64,000 bases of DNA from positions 2,108,001 through 2,172,000 of the forward strand of contig OY764195.2 in the NCBI GenBank assembly GCA_963668245.2, written 5' to 3'. How positions within the stretch are numbered: the first letter of the stretch is position 1; each line of letters starts with the position of its first letter. The notes beneath the pieces were generated by a model that saw only the letters and a list, made by a program, of their open reading frames with translations, did not search any database and was not told the origin of the DNA. Origin of the DNA: Anoxybacterium sp963668245. Lineage in GTDB: Bacteria; Bacillota; Clostridia; Peptostreptococcales; Anaerovoracaceae. The position numbers were made by a program, and so were the translations under genes. Of this stretch, positions 51,322 to 61,064 are shown in pieces.

Positions 51322-51849
51322 TCACATGGAAAATACGTTTTTATTTTTAATGATATACTCTGTGCCTGAGAAAATTGTCATAACCACTGCTGCCCATAGC
51401 ATAATTTGATCAAAAGGAATTCCAATGAGAGCAAATGGCCAATTCTTCAGCAACAATGCAGTAACGGCAACCATTTGGAAGATTGTTTTGATTTTCCCTG
51501 ACCATCCGGCAGCGATAACAAGCCCCTGGGCAGCTGCTACGGTACGTAATCCTGTTATGGTAAACTCCCTTGCAAGGATCACGATAACCATCCAACCTGC
51601 AACCTCTCCAAGTTCAACGAGGCAAACGAGTGCTGAGACGACAAGAAGCTTATCTGCCAGAGGATCCATGATTTTACCAAAATTGGTTACTAGGTTGTAT
51701 TTTCTGGCAATATGTCCATCCAGAGCATCTGTAATGGATGCCAGAATAAAAATTATAGCAGAACTATAATAATGGCCTGTCATCAGTACAACGATAAAAA
51801 TTGGAATCAAAATAATACGTAGCATCGTTAATTTATTTGGTAAATTCAT
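51322..51849 (-). CDS. pgsA: CDP-diacylglycerol-glycerol-3-phosphate 3-phosphatidyltransferase
   Basis: PgsA makes phosphatidylglycerol phosphate, the first committed step to phosphatidylglycerol. The 175-residue membrane protein has the CDP-alcohol phosphotransferase motif ITDALDGHIARKYNLVTNFG followed by KIMDPLADK (residues about 38-67) and several helices. GGAGGAA precedes the ATG. It overlaps nothing but starts 1 bp after rimO, so it is co-transcribed with it. Confidence 0.95.
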   Translation of the reverse strand: MNLPNKLTMLRIILIPIFIVVLMTGHYYSSAIIFILASITDALDGHIARKYNLVTNFGKIMDPLADKLLVVSALVCLVELGEVAGWMVIVILAREFTITGLRTVAAAQGLVIAAGWSGKIKTIFQMVAVTALLLKNWPFALIGIPFDQIMLWAAVVMTIFSGTEYIIKNKNVFSM

Positions 51850-51850
51850 T

Positions 51851-53170
51851 TTATTCCTCCACTTTTCCTACTAAATCATAGTCAAATGCATCAATTATAA
51901 CTGCGGTAACAAAATCTCCAGGTGATAGCGGTTTTGATGACGTAAATAAAACAGAATTATCAATTTCAGGAGCATCGTAAACCGTCCTGCCTATGTAGCT
52001 ACCATCTTCATCTATTTCTTCTACAAGAACTTCCAGCTTCTTCCCAATCTTCTCTTGATTTTCCGATAAAGAAATCTCCACTTGAGCTCTCATCAGGCGT
52101 TCCTTTCGGCGGTCTTTTACATCCTGTCTGACTTGTGATTTCATTGTTGCTGCAGGAGTGCCCTCTTCTTTTGAGTAAGCAAAGACACCAAGACGTTGAA
52201 ATTTTTCTTCAATGATAAATGATTCTAGTTCTTCAAAATCAGTTTTTGTTTCTCCAGGAAATCCAGTAATCAATGTCGTCCTAATATGAATATCTGGAAT
52301 TGCTTTTCGCAATCTTTTCATTGTATTTTTGATAGATGCCTTTGTAGATCTTCTATTCATATTATTCAATACCGAATCGCTGATATGTTGAATCGGAATA
52401 TCGATATAATGGCAAATTTTATTCTCAGTGGCCATCACTTCAATCAATTCATCAGTAATCCTATCTTCATAGCAATACATCAGTCGAATCCAGTGGATTT
52501 TTTCAATTTTACACAATTCGCGAAGCAAATCAGGCAATTTGAGAGAACCATATAAATCAATTCCGTATGCGGTAACATCCTGGGCAATCAAAATGAGTTC
52601 CTTGCACCCGTTTTCTGCTAAATCAGTTGCCTCTGAAATAACATCCTCAATCTTTTTGCTTCGAAATCCACCTCTAATAGAGGGGATCACACAGTAGGCG
52701 CATATATTATCACAACCTTCTGCTATTTTTATGGTTGCAGAATAAGAGGGCTCCATTCTCTTTCTATCTCCAATAGGCAGAAGCCCCTTTTCATAGACAG
52801 AAAGATGTTTTTCTCGTTGTCCAACACGATGTTTTTCAATGATTTCAGGTAATTCCGGATAGTCGTTGACACCTAAAAAGATATCTACCTCAGGCATTTC
52901 TTTATAGAGTTCTTCACCATATCGTTGAGATAAACAGCCTGACACAATGAGTAGCTTGTTTCCGTCTGTTTTACAATCAGCCATTTGGAAAATGGTTTCG
53001 ATGGATTCTTTTTTTGCATCATTGATAAAACCGCATGTATTGACAATAATTCCTTCTGCTTCCTCTAAGTCAGAGACAATCAAATGTCCTGCTTTTTCAA
53101 GGATGCCAGCTATATGTTCTGTATCATTTGCATTTTTTGCACAGCCTAATGTTTCGATATAAAATTTCAT
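51851..53170 (-). CDS. rimO: Ribosomal protein S12 methylthiotransferase RimO
   Basis: A 439-residue methylthiotransferase that modifies an aspartate of ribosomal protein S12. It has the N-terminal UPF0004 domain with the cysteines of the auxiliary cluster (TLGCAKNANDTEH, VNTCGFINDAKKES, SGCLSQRYGEEL), the radical SAM motif CDNICAYCVIP near 153-163, and a C-terminal TRAM domain. The sequence IPSIRGGFRSK after the cluster favours RimO over MiaB. AAAGAGG precedes the ATG. Confidence 0.96.
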   Translation of the reverse strand: MKFYIETLGCAKNANDTEHIAGILEKAGHLIVSDLEEAEGIIVNTCGFINDAKKESIETIFQMADCKTDGNKLLIVSGCLSQRYGEELYKEMPEVDIFLGVNDYPELPEIIEKHRVGQREKHLSVYEKGLLPIGDRKRMEPSYSATIKIAEGCDNICAYCVIPSIRGGFRSKKIEDVISEATDLAENGCKELILIAQDVTAYGIDLYGSLKLPDLLRELCKIEKIHWIRLMYCYEDRITDELIEVMATENKICHYIDIPIQHISDSVLNNMNRRSTKASIKNTMKRLRKAIPDIHIRTTLITGFPGETKTDFEELESFIIEEKFQRLGVFAYSKEEGTPAATMKSQVRQDVKDRRKERLMRAQVEISLSENQEKIGKKLEVLVEEIDEDGSYIGRTVYDAPEIDNSVLFTSSKPLSPGDFVTAVIIDAFDYDLVGKVEE

Positions 53171-53184
53171 AATACCTCTTTCGT

Positions 53185-55953
53185 TTATTTGTTTTCTAAT
53201 TCTGTTTCATCGGCATCAGACAGACCTAGAAACTCTTCCTCTGTCATTAAGACAGCTCTTGGTCTGCTTCCATCTGCAGGACCAATAATGCCTCTGGATT
53301 CCATCATATCTACAAGACGTGCTGCTCGATTATATCCAATCCGAAAGCGTCTTTGAAGCATGGATACTGAGGCTTGTTTTGCGCGAACTACTGTTTCTAT
53401 TGCTTCAGAAAGCAATTCATCACAGTCTTCATCAGTGGAAGATGTTTGCACTTTTTCGATGGTATGAATTACATCTTTTGCATATTCTGTTTCAGGAGAT
53501 TGATTTTTAATAAAATCAATCACATTATGAACCTCAGAATCAGATATAAATGTTCCTTGTACTCGAATTGGTTTTGAAGTACCGATTGGATTGAACAGCA
53601 TATCTCCTTTTCCCACTAATTTTTCTGCACCTGCCATATCAAGAATCGTCCGTGAATCAAACTGTGATGATACAGCAAAGGCAATTCTTGAAGGAATATT
53701 TGCTTTGATTACTCCTGTAATAATATCAACAGATGGTCTTTGCGTCGCTACGATGAGATGCATTCCAGCTGCACGTGCCATCTGAGCAAGCCTGCATATG
53801 GATTCTTCTACCTGTGAAGGAGCAGCCATCATAAGGTCTGCAAGCTCATCGATGATGATGACTACTTGAGGTAAGAAGCGATCCTTCTCGCATTTTTCAG
53901 TTACTTTATTGTTAAAGGATTCTAAATCACGAACCCCTTCTTCTGCAAATTTTTTGTATCGATCTGTCATTTCTGCAACGGCCCAGTTCAGTGCCGCAGC
54001 CGCTTTATTAGGCTCAGTAACGACTGGAATCAAAAGATGTGGAATTCCGTTATAATTTCCTAATTCGACTACCTTTGGATCGATTAAAACTAGCTTTACT
54101 TCATCGGGTTTCGCTTTATAAAGCAAACTGATAATGATACTATTGATACATACGCTCTTGCCTGACCCTGTGGAACCAGCAATGAGCATATGAGGCATAC
54201 TCTTCAAATCTGCTACTATTGATTTTCCTGCAATATCTTTTCCTACTGCAAAACTAATTTTAGATTTTGCAGTTTTGAACTCTTGTGACTCAATGATCTC
54301 GCGCAGTGCCACAAGATTGACTCTTTCATTTTCAACTTCAATACCAACAGCCGCTTTCCCGGGAATTGGTGCTTCCATACGGATGCTTTTTGCCTCTAGA
54401 TTGAGTGCAATATCATCAGATAACCTTACAATACTGCTTACCTTTACTCCTGTATTGGGTTGAATTTCATATCTTGTAACAGCCGGTCCTTTTGTCACTT
54501 GAACGACCTTTGCATTTACATTAAAATCCAAAAGGGTTTGCTCTAATTTTGCGGCTTTTGCTTTGAGATCATTGGACTCACCCTGCTGGCTTGTTTTTGG
54601 TGCCTTGATTAGCAGATCAATTGGAGGAAGCTGAAATGGCTTTAACGATTGACCTTCTGCGGTAATATGAAGCTCCTCAATTGGCCCTTGCGTTTTTTTA
54701 TCAGCAGAAGCAGTTGTTTTAGTAGATTCAGCTTCGTCAACATGAGATTGTTCTGCGGTCAAAGCTGCTGTCTTTTTCACGGTATTGGGGTTGTCTTCCT
54801 CTAAACCAGTATGAGACTCAGGGCACTGGTTTATTCCGAAACCAGGTGCAAGGTTAGAAGCCTGATCGATCCCAATTTCAATTTTTTCTGGATCTTTAGG
54901 TTCTAATCCCATGCCGGGCGTATGCGTTTCTATTTCTTCTAGACCAAGCTTGCCCGATGCATGCTCCGCATAATTAGTATCAAATAATTGATCATCATTC
55001 ATATAATCTAATATTTTTATTTGATTTTGAGTGATGATTTTTGAATCGAAATTGAGTTTTTCCATAATAGGAAGTTCAACCGTATCTCGTTTCAAGTCTT
55101 TTCGTTCAAAAGGTATTTCATCTCGTCCTTTCATTATTTCAGATGCGACTCGAGCGGTTTTATATTTATTGCTATTGTTTGGAATTAGAGTTTTTGCTGG
55201 GTCTTCGTAATCCTCGTCATAAGTATCTTCTTCTTCATAATCCATGCTCTCTTGTCTTTTTAACGCACGTTTTTCTTTGAGTTGATCAATAAATTGAGAA
55301 ACTGGAGTGTTTATGATGAGCAAAACAGAAACCAGAATTACAACAACAGCAAAAATACACATACTAATCTTGCCTATGATATCAATGAAAAAGTATCCTG
55401 TTACCATACCGAAAGCACCAGCCGATTGCAGATTAATCCCACTAAAAAACCATTGACTGACATAGGATAATGCAAATGATTGTGATGGTTGTGATTCCAA
55501 AAACCTTGCGGAATTCAGTATTGTTAGCATAAGAAGGATTAAAATCAGTAAAAAAATAGAACGACCATTGATATGGTTTGTACGTTTGGTAAATAACAAT
55601 AAGCCGTATAAAATGAGATAATACGGAAGCGCTAAGGCAATGATGCCAAAACAACCTTTCAGGCCCATGGAAATCACGCTGCCAAGTTCTCCAGCGGCAG
55701 TAGTTTGTAGTGCAATCACTAAGAAAATACCAAGCGCGATTATCACGATTGCCCAGATTTCATCCTTTAGTCTGCTCCCGGACTGCATATTTGCCTTTTT
55801 CCCTGCGCCAGCATTCTGCTTGCCTGAGTTTTTAGAAGCAGAGCTTTTTCTTGTGGGTGTTTTTTTTGTTGATGTATTTCTTGAACTTGTAGTTTTTGAT
55901 TGATTATTTTTTGTTCCAGGAGGTCTTCCTCTCCCTTTTTTTTCTTCTGCCAT
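53185..55953 (-). CDS. ftsK: DNA translocase FtsK/SpoIIIE
   Basis: A 922-residue membrane DNA pump that moves chromosome ends through the division septum. A basic 55-residue start is followed by four or five helices (about 66-225), a variable linker (about 230-460), the alpha/beta motor with Walker A GSTGSGKSVCI near 617-627 and the LIDPKVVELGNY, IIDELADLMM segments, and the gamma winged-helix domain (SMLQRRFRIGYNRAARLVDM). FtsK and SpoIIIE cannot be told apart from sequence. It lies upstream of rimO; the XerS-like gene at 18474 would be its natural partner at dif. Confidence 0.95.
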   Translation of the reverse strand: MAEEKKGRGRPPGTKNNQSKTTSSRNTSTKKTPTRKSSASKNSGKQNAGAGKKANMQSGSRLKDEIWAIVIIALGIFLVIALQTTAAGELGSVISMGLKGCFGIIALALPYYLILYGLLLFTKRTNHINGRSIFLLILILLMLTILNSARFLESQPSQSFALSYVSQWFFSGINLQSAGAFGMVTGYFFIDIIGKISMCIFAVVVILVSVLLIINTPVSQFIDQLKEKRALKRQESMDYEEEDTYDEDYEDPAKTLIPNNSNKYKTARVASEIMKGRDEIPFERKDLKRDTVELPIMEKLNFDSKIITQNQIKILDYMNDDQLFDTNYAEHASGKLGLEEIETHTPGMGLEPKDPEKIEIGIDQASNLAPGFGINQCPESHTGLEEDNPNTVKKTAALTAEQSHVDEAESTKTTASADKKTQGPIEELHITAEGQSLKPFQLPPIDLLIKAPKTSQQGESNDLKAKAAKLEQTLLDFNVNAKVVQVTKGPAVTRYEIQPNTGVKVSSIVRLSDDIALNLEAKSIRMEAPIPGKAAVGIEVENERVNLVALREIIESQEFKTAKSKISFAVGKDIAGKSIVADLKSMPHMLIAGSTGSGKSVCINSIIISLLYKAKPDEVKLVLIDPKVVELGNYNGIPHLLIPVVTEPNKAAAALNWAVAEMTDRYKKFAEEGVRDLESFNNKVTEKCEKDRFLPQVVIIIDELADLMMAAPSQVEESICRLAQMARAAGMHLIVATQRPSVDIITGVIKANIPSRIAFAVSSQFDSRTILDMAGAEKLVGKGDMLFNPIGTSKPIRVQGTFISDSEVHNVIDFIKNQSPETEYAKDVIHTIEKVQTSSTDEDCDELLSEAIETVVRAKQASVSMLQRRFRIGYNRAARLVDMMESRGIIGPADGSRPRAVLMTEEEFLGLSDADETELENK

Positions 55954-56229
55954 AATAAAAATCCTTTTTACAGTAGATTATTTCTTTTACAATAAAAAAT
56001 TCGTGTGAAAACCCTTTGCAGCGTCTTCGTCTACGAATTGATTGCTGAATCTAATTATACCATATATAAATTGAAAAAAAAGTATCCAAAAGCATAAAAA
56101 AAGTTAAACATTGCATCAAAAATGTTATATAATTATATAATTATAAAATTTCAGGAGCACGAAAGCCAAATTTTGTAGATTTCAGAAAATAGCTGAAATT
56201 TACACTGATATATTTAGGAGGAAGAAAAG

Positions 56230-57222
56230 ATGAAAAAACCAAATTTAGCAATCGTAGGCGCAACAGGTCTTGTTGGTAGCACATTTCTTAAGGTACTTGA
56301 GGAAAGAGACTTTCCTTTTGAAAATCTATATATGATGGCATCAGCAAAATCTGCAGGAACAACCGTAACCTTTAAGGGCAAGGATTATGTTGTAGAAGAA
56401 TTGACTGAGAATTCTTTTGATAAACCGATTGACATTGCATTGTTCTCTGCTGGTGGTTCTGCAAGTGAAAAGTATGCTCCGATTGCTGCATCAAAGGGTG
56501 TAGTGGTTGTAGACAACAGCAGTGCGTGGAGAATGGATAAAGGAGTACCTCTTGTTGTTCCAGAAGTAAATGCTGCAGATATCAAATGGAACAAAGGTAT
56601 TATTGCAAATCCAAACTGCTCTACAATTCAAGCAGTAGTTGCTTTGAAACCACTTGATGATAAATATGGCATTAAGCGTGTTGTATATTCTACATATCAG
56701 GCGGTCTCTGGTTCTGGATTAAAGGGAATCAATGATTTAGAAGAAGGACTGAAAGGAAATGATGTCAAAAAAGCATATCCTCATGCAATTGCAGGAAACT
56801 GTTTGCCTCAGATTGATGTGTTCCTAGAAAATGGATATACAAAAGAAGAAATGAAAATGATAAATGAAACCCACAAAATATTAGGAAATGATAAAATTAA
56901 GGTAACCGCAACGACAGTTCGTGTACCTGTTTTTGATAGTCACAGTGAATCAATCAATATAGAATTAGAAAAGCCTTTTGAAGTGGAAGATGTAAAGAAA
57001 CTTCTTTCTGAATCAGAAGGTATCGTTCTTTTAGACGATCCTGAAAACTCTATCTACCCTCTTGCAAGAGATGCTGCTGGAAAAGATGAAGTATTTGTAG
57101 GACGTGTTCGAAGAGATTTCAGTTTGGAAAACGGTTTGAATCTTTGGGTTGTTGCTGACAACATTAGAAAAGGTGCAGCAACGAACGCAGTTCAAATAGC
57201 TGAAAAATTAATTCAAGAATAA
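56230..57222 (+). CDS. asd: Aspartate-semialdehyde dehydrogenase
   Basis: Reduces aspartyl phosphate to aspartate semialdehyde, the branch point to lysine/diaminopimelate, threonine and methionine. The 330-residue protein has the NADP-binding start AIVGATGLVGSTFLKVLEER, the catalytic Cys in IANPNCSTIQ near 128 and the substrate-contact Arg/His in VRVPVFDSHSE. TAGGAGGAAG precedes the ATG. The 55954-56229 gap, shared with the divergent ftsK gene, is very AT-rich with TATAAT-like runs near 56128-56150 and a 7-bp hairpin (ATTTCAG / CTGAAAT); no lysine riboswitch is visible. Confidence 0.96.
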   Translation: MKKPNLAIVGATGLVGSTFLKVLEERDFPFENLYMMASAKSAGTTVTFKGKDYVVEELTENSFDKPIDIALFSAGGSASEKYAPIAASKGVVVVDNSSAWRMDKGVPLVVPEVNAADIKWNKGIIANPNCSTIQAVVALKPLDDKYGIKRVVYSTYQAVSGSGLKGINDLEEGLKGNDVKKAYPHAIAGNCLPQIDVFLENGYTKEEMKMINETHKILGNDKIKVTATTVRVPVFDSHSESINIELEKPFEVEDVKKLLSESEGIVLLDDPENSIYPLARDAAGKDEVFVGRVRRDFSLENGLNLWVVADNIRKGAATNAVQIAEKLIQE

Positions 57223-57251
57223 ACAACTCAAATTGAAGCAAAGTTAAAAAT

Positions 57252-57300
57252 AAGGGCTAATGGAACACTTGCATAAAGGCTGGCGTGATGATTAGCCCTT
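57252..57300 (+). terminator. Terminator-like hairpin after asd
   Basis: A perfect 10-bp stem AAGGGCTAAT (57252-57261) / ATTAGCCCTT (57291-57300) encloses a 29-nt loop and is followed by CAATTGTTTTT. The long loop makes it less typical; read-through into dapB is possible. Confidence 0.65.
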
Positions 57301-57373
57301 CAATTGTTTTTGAAACAAAGATTGAGAAATGGACCAATAAATGATAAATAATGATTAATAAATGGAGGATCTT

Positions 57374-58126
57374 ATGTTAAATATTATATTGCATGGCTGT
57401 AACGGGAAAATGGGAAAAATACTACAGAATATTATTGGGCAAGAGCAAGACATGACTGTAATCGCAGGTATTGATCAAAGTATTAGTGAAGAACCAACCC
57501 CATTTAAGCTGTATATGTCTCCTATGGATTGTGAAACAAAAGCAGATGTCATCATTGATTTTTCTCACCATGAGGCAGTAGAAGAACTATTACACTACTG
57601 CGTCAGTGCTAAAGTACCTGTTGTCATCGCAACAACCGCATTGGGAGAAAAAGAATTACAGGAGATACAAGAAGCATCGAAAGTCATTCCGGTATTCCAC
57701 TCTGCCAACATGTCTCTAGGCATCAATGTTCTTTCTAAAATGCTCAAAACGGCGGTTCCTATATTAGAAGATCAATTCAATGTTGAAATTATTGAAAAGC
57801 ATCACAACAAAAAGATAGACTCTCCAAGTGGCACTGCTCTCCTTTTGGCAGATGCAATCAATGAAGCAGCTGAAATGAAAAAAGAATATATTTATGGACG
57901 TCATAGCAAAAACGACCAATGCAAAATTACTGAGATGGGTATACATGCAGTTCGAGGCGGTACATTACCAGGAGAACATACTGTAATCTTTGCAGGTGCA
58001 GATGAAGTGATTGAAATCAAGCATACCGCATATTCAAAAGAAATTTTTGCCCATGGAGCGATTAAAGCCGCAAAATTTATCGCCAGTCAAGAAATTGGAC
58101 TATATTCCATGGAAGACATGATTTAG
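57374..58126 (+). CDS. dapB: 4-hydroxy-tetrahydrodipicolinate reductase
   Basis: DapB reduces the product of DapA on the way to diaminopimelate and lysine. The 250-residue protein has the nucleotide-binding start ILHGCNGKMGKILQNII, the VIDFSHHEAVEELL segment, and the catalytic/substrate segment EIIEKHHNKKIDSPSGTALL near 131-150. ATG at 57374 is preferred to 57362 because GGAGG lies 6 bp before it. The enzyme is the usual short form. With asd it makes a two-gene lysine/cell-wall precursor unit; dapA is not in the window. Confidence 0.96.
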   Translation: MLNIILHGCNGKMGKILQNIIGQEQDMTVIAGIDQSISEEPTPFKLYMSPMDCETKADVIIDFSHHEAVEELLHYCVSAKVPVVIATTALGEKELQEIQEASKVIPVFHSANMSLGINVLSKMLKTAVPILEDQFNVEIIEKHHNKKIDSPSGTALLLADAINEAAEMKKEYIYGRHSKNDQCKITEMGIHAVRGGTLPGEHTVIFAGADEVIEIKHTAYSKEIFAHGAIKAAKFIASQEIGLYSMEDMI

Positions 58127-58143
58127 TATAAGTGATAAAACAG

Positions 58144-58171
58144 AAAAACGCCAGCATGTGCTGGCGTTTTT
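58144..58171. terminator. Bidirectional terminator between dapB and rpmF
   Basis: A near-perfect hairpin: AAAAACGCCAGC / GCTGGCGTTTTT around a 4-nt loop, with T-runs for both strands, located between convergent genes. Confidence 0.96.
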
Positions 58172-58183
58172 AGATTCCTGTCT

Positions 58184-58366
58184 TTATGCTTCTGCGGCAA
58201 CAATTTCCTTACCGTCGTAGTAATTGCAATTCGGGCATACTCTATGAGGAAGCTTAGGCTCGTGGCACTTTGGACAAATTGATAGTCCTGGTGCTGCCAT
58301 CTTCATATTAGGAGATCTTCTCTTGTCTCTTCTTGCTTTTGATGTTTTTCTCTTTGGAACTGCCAT
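58184..58366 (-). CDS. rpmF: 50S ribosomal protein L32 (zinc-ribbon form)
   Basis: A 60-residue bL32 with the standard start MAVPKRKTSKARRDKRRS and two CxxC pairs (CPKC, CPNC) that bind zinc. ATG at 58366 follows AAGGAGGTG; the open frame extends 12 codons further without function. No DUF177 (yceD) gene lies between ackA and rpmF, although that is the common neighbour. Confidence 0.97.
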   Translation of the reverse strand: MAVPKRKTSKARRDKRRSPNMKMAAPGLSICPKCHEPKLPHRVCPNCNYYDGKEIVAAEA

Positions 58367-58466
58367 TATTCTACACCTCCTTCTGCTCGTTAAGTATATC
58401 AAAGATATTGTTGTTTCGTAAAACTAACTACTAAATTATATATGCAGAAGCTTAACTTGTCAACAT

Positions 58467-59672
58467 TTATTTTACTTCGCTTTTTACAATGCTGTAAGTA
58501 TCTCTAGCAATCATGAGTTCTTCGTTAGTTGGTACGAGTAAGATTTTAACATCAGAGTCATCTCTACTGATGATGGTTTCTTTTCCTCTTACTTTATTCT
58601 TAACAAGGTCAAGTTTGATTCCAAGATTACCAAGTTCGTTACAGATAACGTCTCTCATGCCGATATCATTTTCTCCTACACCAGCAGTAAAGACAATGGC
58701 ATCAACACCGTTCATTTCTGCAATGTAAGCACCGATATAGAATCTTACTTTATGAGCAAATACTTTTAATGCAAGTGCTGCTCTTTCATTTCCTTCTGCT
58801 ACAGCTTCTTCCAAGTCTCTGAAATCGCTGCTAACGCCAGAAATTCCAAGTACTCCAGATTTTTTATTTAAGATATTTGTAGATTCTCCTGATGGAAGAT
58901 CTTCTTTCTGTCTGATGTAAGAAACGATAGCTGGGTCAATGTCACCAGACCTAGTACCCATAACGAGTCCTTCAAGTGGAGTGAATCCCATACTTGTGTC
59001 GATACACTTTCCTCTCTTAATTGCGGATACGCTGGCACCATTTCCAAGATGACAAGTGATAATTTTTAAATCTTCAATGTTTACTCCAAGGATATCTGCA
59101 GTTCTTTCTGCAACATATTTATGACTTGTTCCGTGGAATCCGTATCTTCTGATTCTATATTTTTCATAATATTCGTAAGGAATCGCATAGATATAAGATT
59201 CAGGAGGCATAGTCTGATGGAACGCGGTGTCGAATACACCTACCATTGGAGTATTTGGCATAAGTTCTTGACATGCAGCGATACCAAGAAGATTTGGTGG
59301 ATTGTGCAGTGGCGCCAATTCAACACAGTCTTCTAATGCTTTGATGACATCCTCTGTGATCAATACAGAGCTTGCATATTTTTCTCCTGCATGTACAACA
59401 CGATGTCCAACAGCTCCGATTTCATCCATTGAAGCGACTACACCGTGGTCTGCGTCCATTACAGCGTCCAACACGTGACCGATTGCATCTTTATGGTTTT
59501 CCATAGGTGTTGTAAGCTTGAATTTGTCCATACCGATTTTTTCATGAATAATGATAGAACCTTCGATGCCGATTCTTTCTACTAAACCTTTTGCTAATAC
59601 CATTTCATGTGTCATATCAAGCACTTGATATTTCAGTGATGAACTTCCGCAGTTAATAACTAATACTTTCAT
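58467..59672 (-). CDS. ackA: Acetate kinase
   Basis: Converts acetyl phosphate and ADP to acetate and ATP, the energy-yielding end of acetate fermentation. The 401-residue protein shows the ASKHA signatures: VLVINCGSSSLKYQV at the start, AVGHRVVHAGEKY near 86-98, and FHGTSHKYVAERT and TCHLGNGASVSAI near 180-215. GGAGGACA precedes the ATG. The usual partner phosphotransacetylase gene is not in the window. Confidence 0.97.
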   Translation of the reverse strand: MKVLVINCGSSSLKYQVLDMTHEMVLAKGLVERIGIEGSIIIHEKIGMDKFKLTTPMENHKDAIGHVLDAVMDADHGVVASMDEIGAVGHRVVHAGEKYASSVLITEDVIKALEDCVELAPLHNPPNLLGIAACQELMPNTPMVGVFDTAFHQTMPPESYIYAIPYEYYEKYRIRRYGFHGTSHKYVAERTADILGVNIEDLKIITCHLGNGASVSAIKRGKCIDTSMGFTPLEGLVMGTRSGDIDPAIVSYIRQKEDLPSGESTNILNKKSGVLGISGVSSDFRDLEEAVAEGNERAALALKVFAHKVRFYIGAYIAEMNGVDAIVFTAGVGENDIGMRDVICNELGNLGIKLDLVKNKVRGKETIISRDDSDVKILLVPTNEELMIARDTYSIVKSEVK

Positions 59673-59739
59673 TCAAATGTCCTCCATAAATTAATCAACT
59701 TATACTATTATAGTCTAATATTTGATTTTTTCAAGCTTT

Positions 59740-60966
59740 TTAAAGAAAATCTTTATAGGGGTTTCTAACATAATCCGAATTGCTATATATTTCATGATGA
59801 TATGCCAGATTATAAATATCAGATGATAAAATATCAAATTTCAATGTTTTCTGTCCATTCCAATCTAAAGTTGTTTCCCGATTGATATTTGTTATAATCG
59901 GAATATTGTTCATTTTTTCTTTCTTGATTTGTTTGAGCAATGCTGCTCCTTTTTTATTAAAGCCTAAAACACGCGCATAGAGTAGTCTGTTTTCAACAAT
60001 TTCAGTGAAACGCTTTTTATCAAGACCTATTAAAACATGTACCAGGAGTCTTTGAATCCTGGTTGCTGTATATCGCTTTGATATGATTTCCCCTATTAAA
60101 GAATTCAAGTCACGTGACCGAATTGCTGCTTTTATCACACGGTGCTCTAAACCTTCAGTTGCACTCAGTATGGCTTTGAGTGATTCTGGATTTGAGGTTA
60201 AAATTTTATGCATCACCATCATATAAAAATGCTCAGTTGAAGTAAAATAAGGTGCTTTCGAATCCATTAAAACCTTCCTTGTTACCTTTGGCAAGTAGGA
60301 TTCTACGGATGATAATGATTGTTTTTCAAGTAGAGTCTCACGAATCATAGTAGCACTTGCAATGTCTTTAAAGGACTCTGTATCATGATATCCAACACCA
60401 AAACGCCTCAGAGTGATTGGCTGCATCTTGCTTTTTGACAGTATAATTTGTTTGATATATTCTACAGCTAGAATGTTGTTAGGTGTTTTCAAAATATCGG
60501 CACAACCAGCCTTGCCATATTTTTTCACTGCTTCATATCTTGCTCTTGGAAAAGAATAACCTAATTCTGAAAATTCTTTGATTCCAGACTGCAATGTTTC
60601 ATCTTCATAGGCCAGATAATTTGCTGTCTCTTGAATCAAATCAATTTCACCAGATTCACTTCCAAAGGACAAATGGGATATACACCCTAGACCATTTAAA
60701 ATCTCAATGGCTCCGTAGGAAAAATGTTCCGCATTGTTGCAAGCAAATACGAATGGCAGCTCAATCACTAAATCAACACCGTTTTTTACTGCAATTTCAG
60801 CTCTTGTCCATTTGTCTGTTAGAGCTGGTTCTCCTCTTTGGGTAAAATTTCCGCTCATAACACAAACAGTATAGTCGGGTGAAATCATTTTTACGGACTG
60901 GTTTAAATGATATAAATGCCCATTGTGAAATGGATTATACTCGGCAATAATACCTAAAACCCTCAT
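59740..60966 (-). CDS. tmcAL: tRNA(Met) cytidine acetate ligase TmcAL (YlbM)
   Basis: Forms N4-acetylcytidine at the wobble position of elongator tRNA-Met from acetate and ATP, in characterised Bacillus protein. The 408-residue protein has the nucleotidyltransferase start VLGIIAEYNPFHNGHLYHL, the VMSGNFTQRGEPALTDKW segment and a conserved helical C-terminus. ATG at 60966 with AAAGGAA is chosen; the frame is open 28 codons further. It lies directly upstream of ackA, whose product is acetate, the substrate of this enzyme. Confidence 0.94.
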   Translation of the reverse strand: MRVLGIIAEYNPFHNGHLYHLNQSVKMISPDYTVCVMSGNFTQRGEPALTDKWTRAEIAVKNGVDLVIELPFVFACNNAEHFSYGAIEILNGLGCISHLSFGSESGEIDLIQETANYLAYEDETLQSGIKEFSELGYSFPRARYEAVKKYGKAGCADILKTPNNILAVEYIKQIILSKSKMQPITLRRFGVGYHDTESFKDIASATMIRETLLEKQSLSSVESYLPKVTRKVLMDSKAPYFTSTEHFYMMVMHKILTSNPESLKAILSATEGLEHRVIKAAIRSRDLNSLIGEIISKRYTATRIQRLLVHVLIGLDKKRFTEIVENRLLYARVLGFNKKGAALLKQIKKEKMNNIPIITNINRETTLDWNGQKTLKFDILSSDIYNLAYHHEIYSNSDYVRNPYKDFL

Positions 60967-60987
60967 GGCGTTCCTTTCTAAAAGAAA

Positions 60988-61035
60988 AAAAGGCAACAAA
61001 CAGGAAAAATTGCTTTCCTGCATGAAATGCCTTTT
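60988..61035 (-). terminator. Terminator between the coiled-coil gene and tmcAL
   Basis: A two-part stem: AAAAGGCA (60988-60995) / TGCCTTTT (61028-61035) outside and CAGGAAA / TTTCCTG inside, followed on the minus strand by TTTTTTCTTTT. Confidence 0.82.
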
Positions 61036-61064
61036 GATTTCAATTTTCACAGTAAACTGATAAT

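Noticed and set aside
55954..56229. Lysine riboswitch upstream of asd
   Set aside because: The region is AT-rich with one small hairpin and lacks the multi-helix lysine-box sequence.
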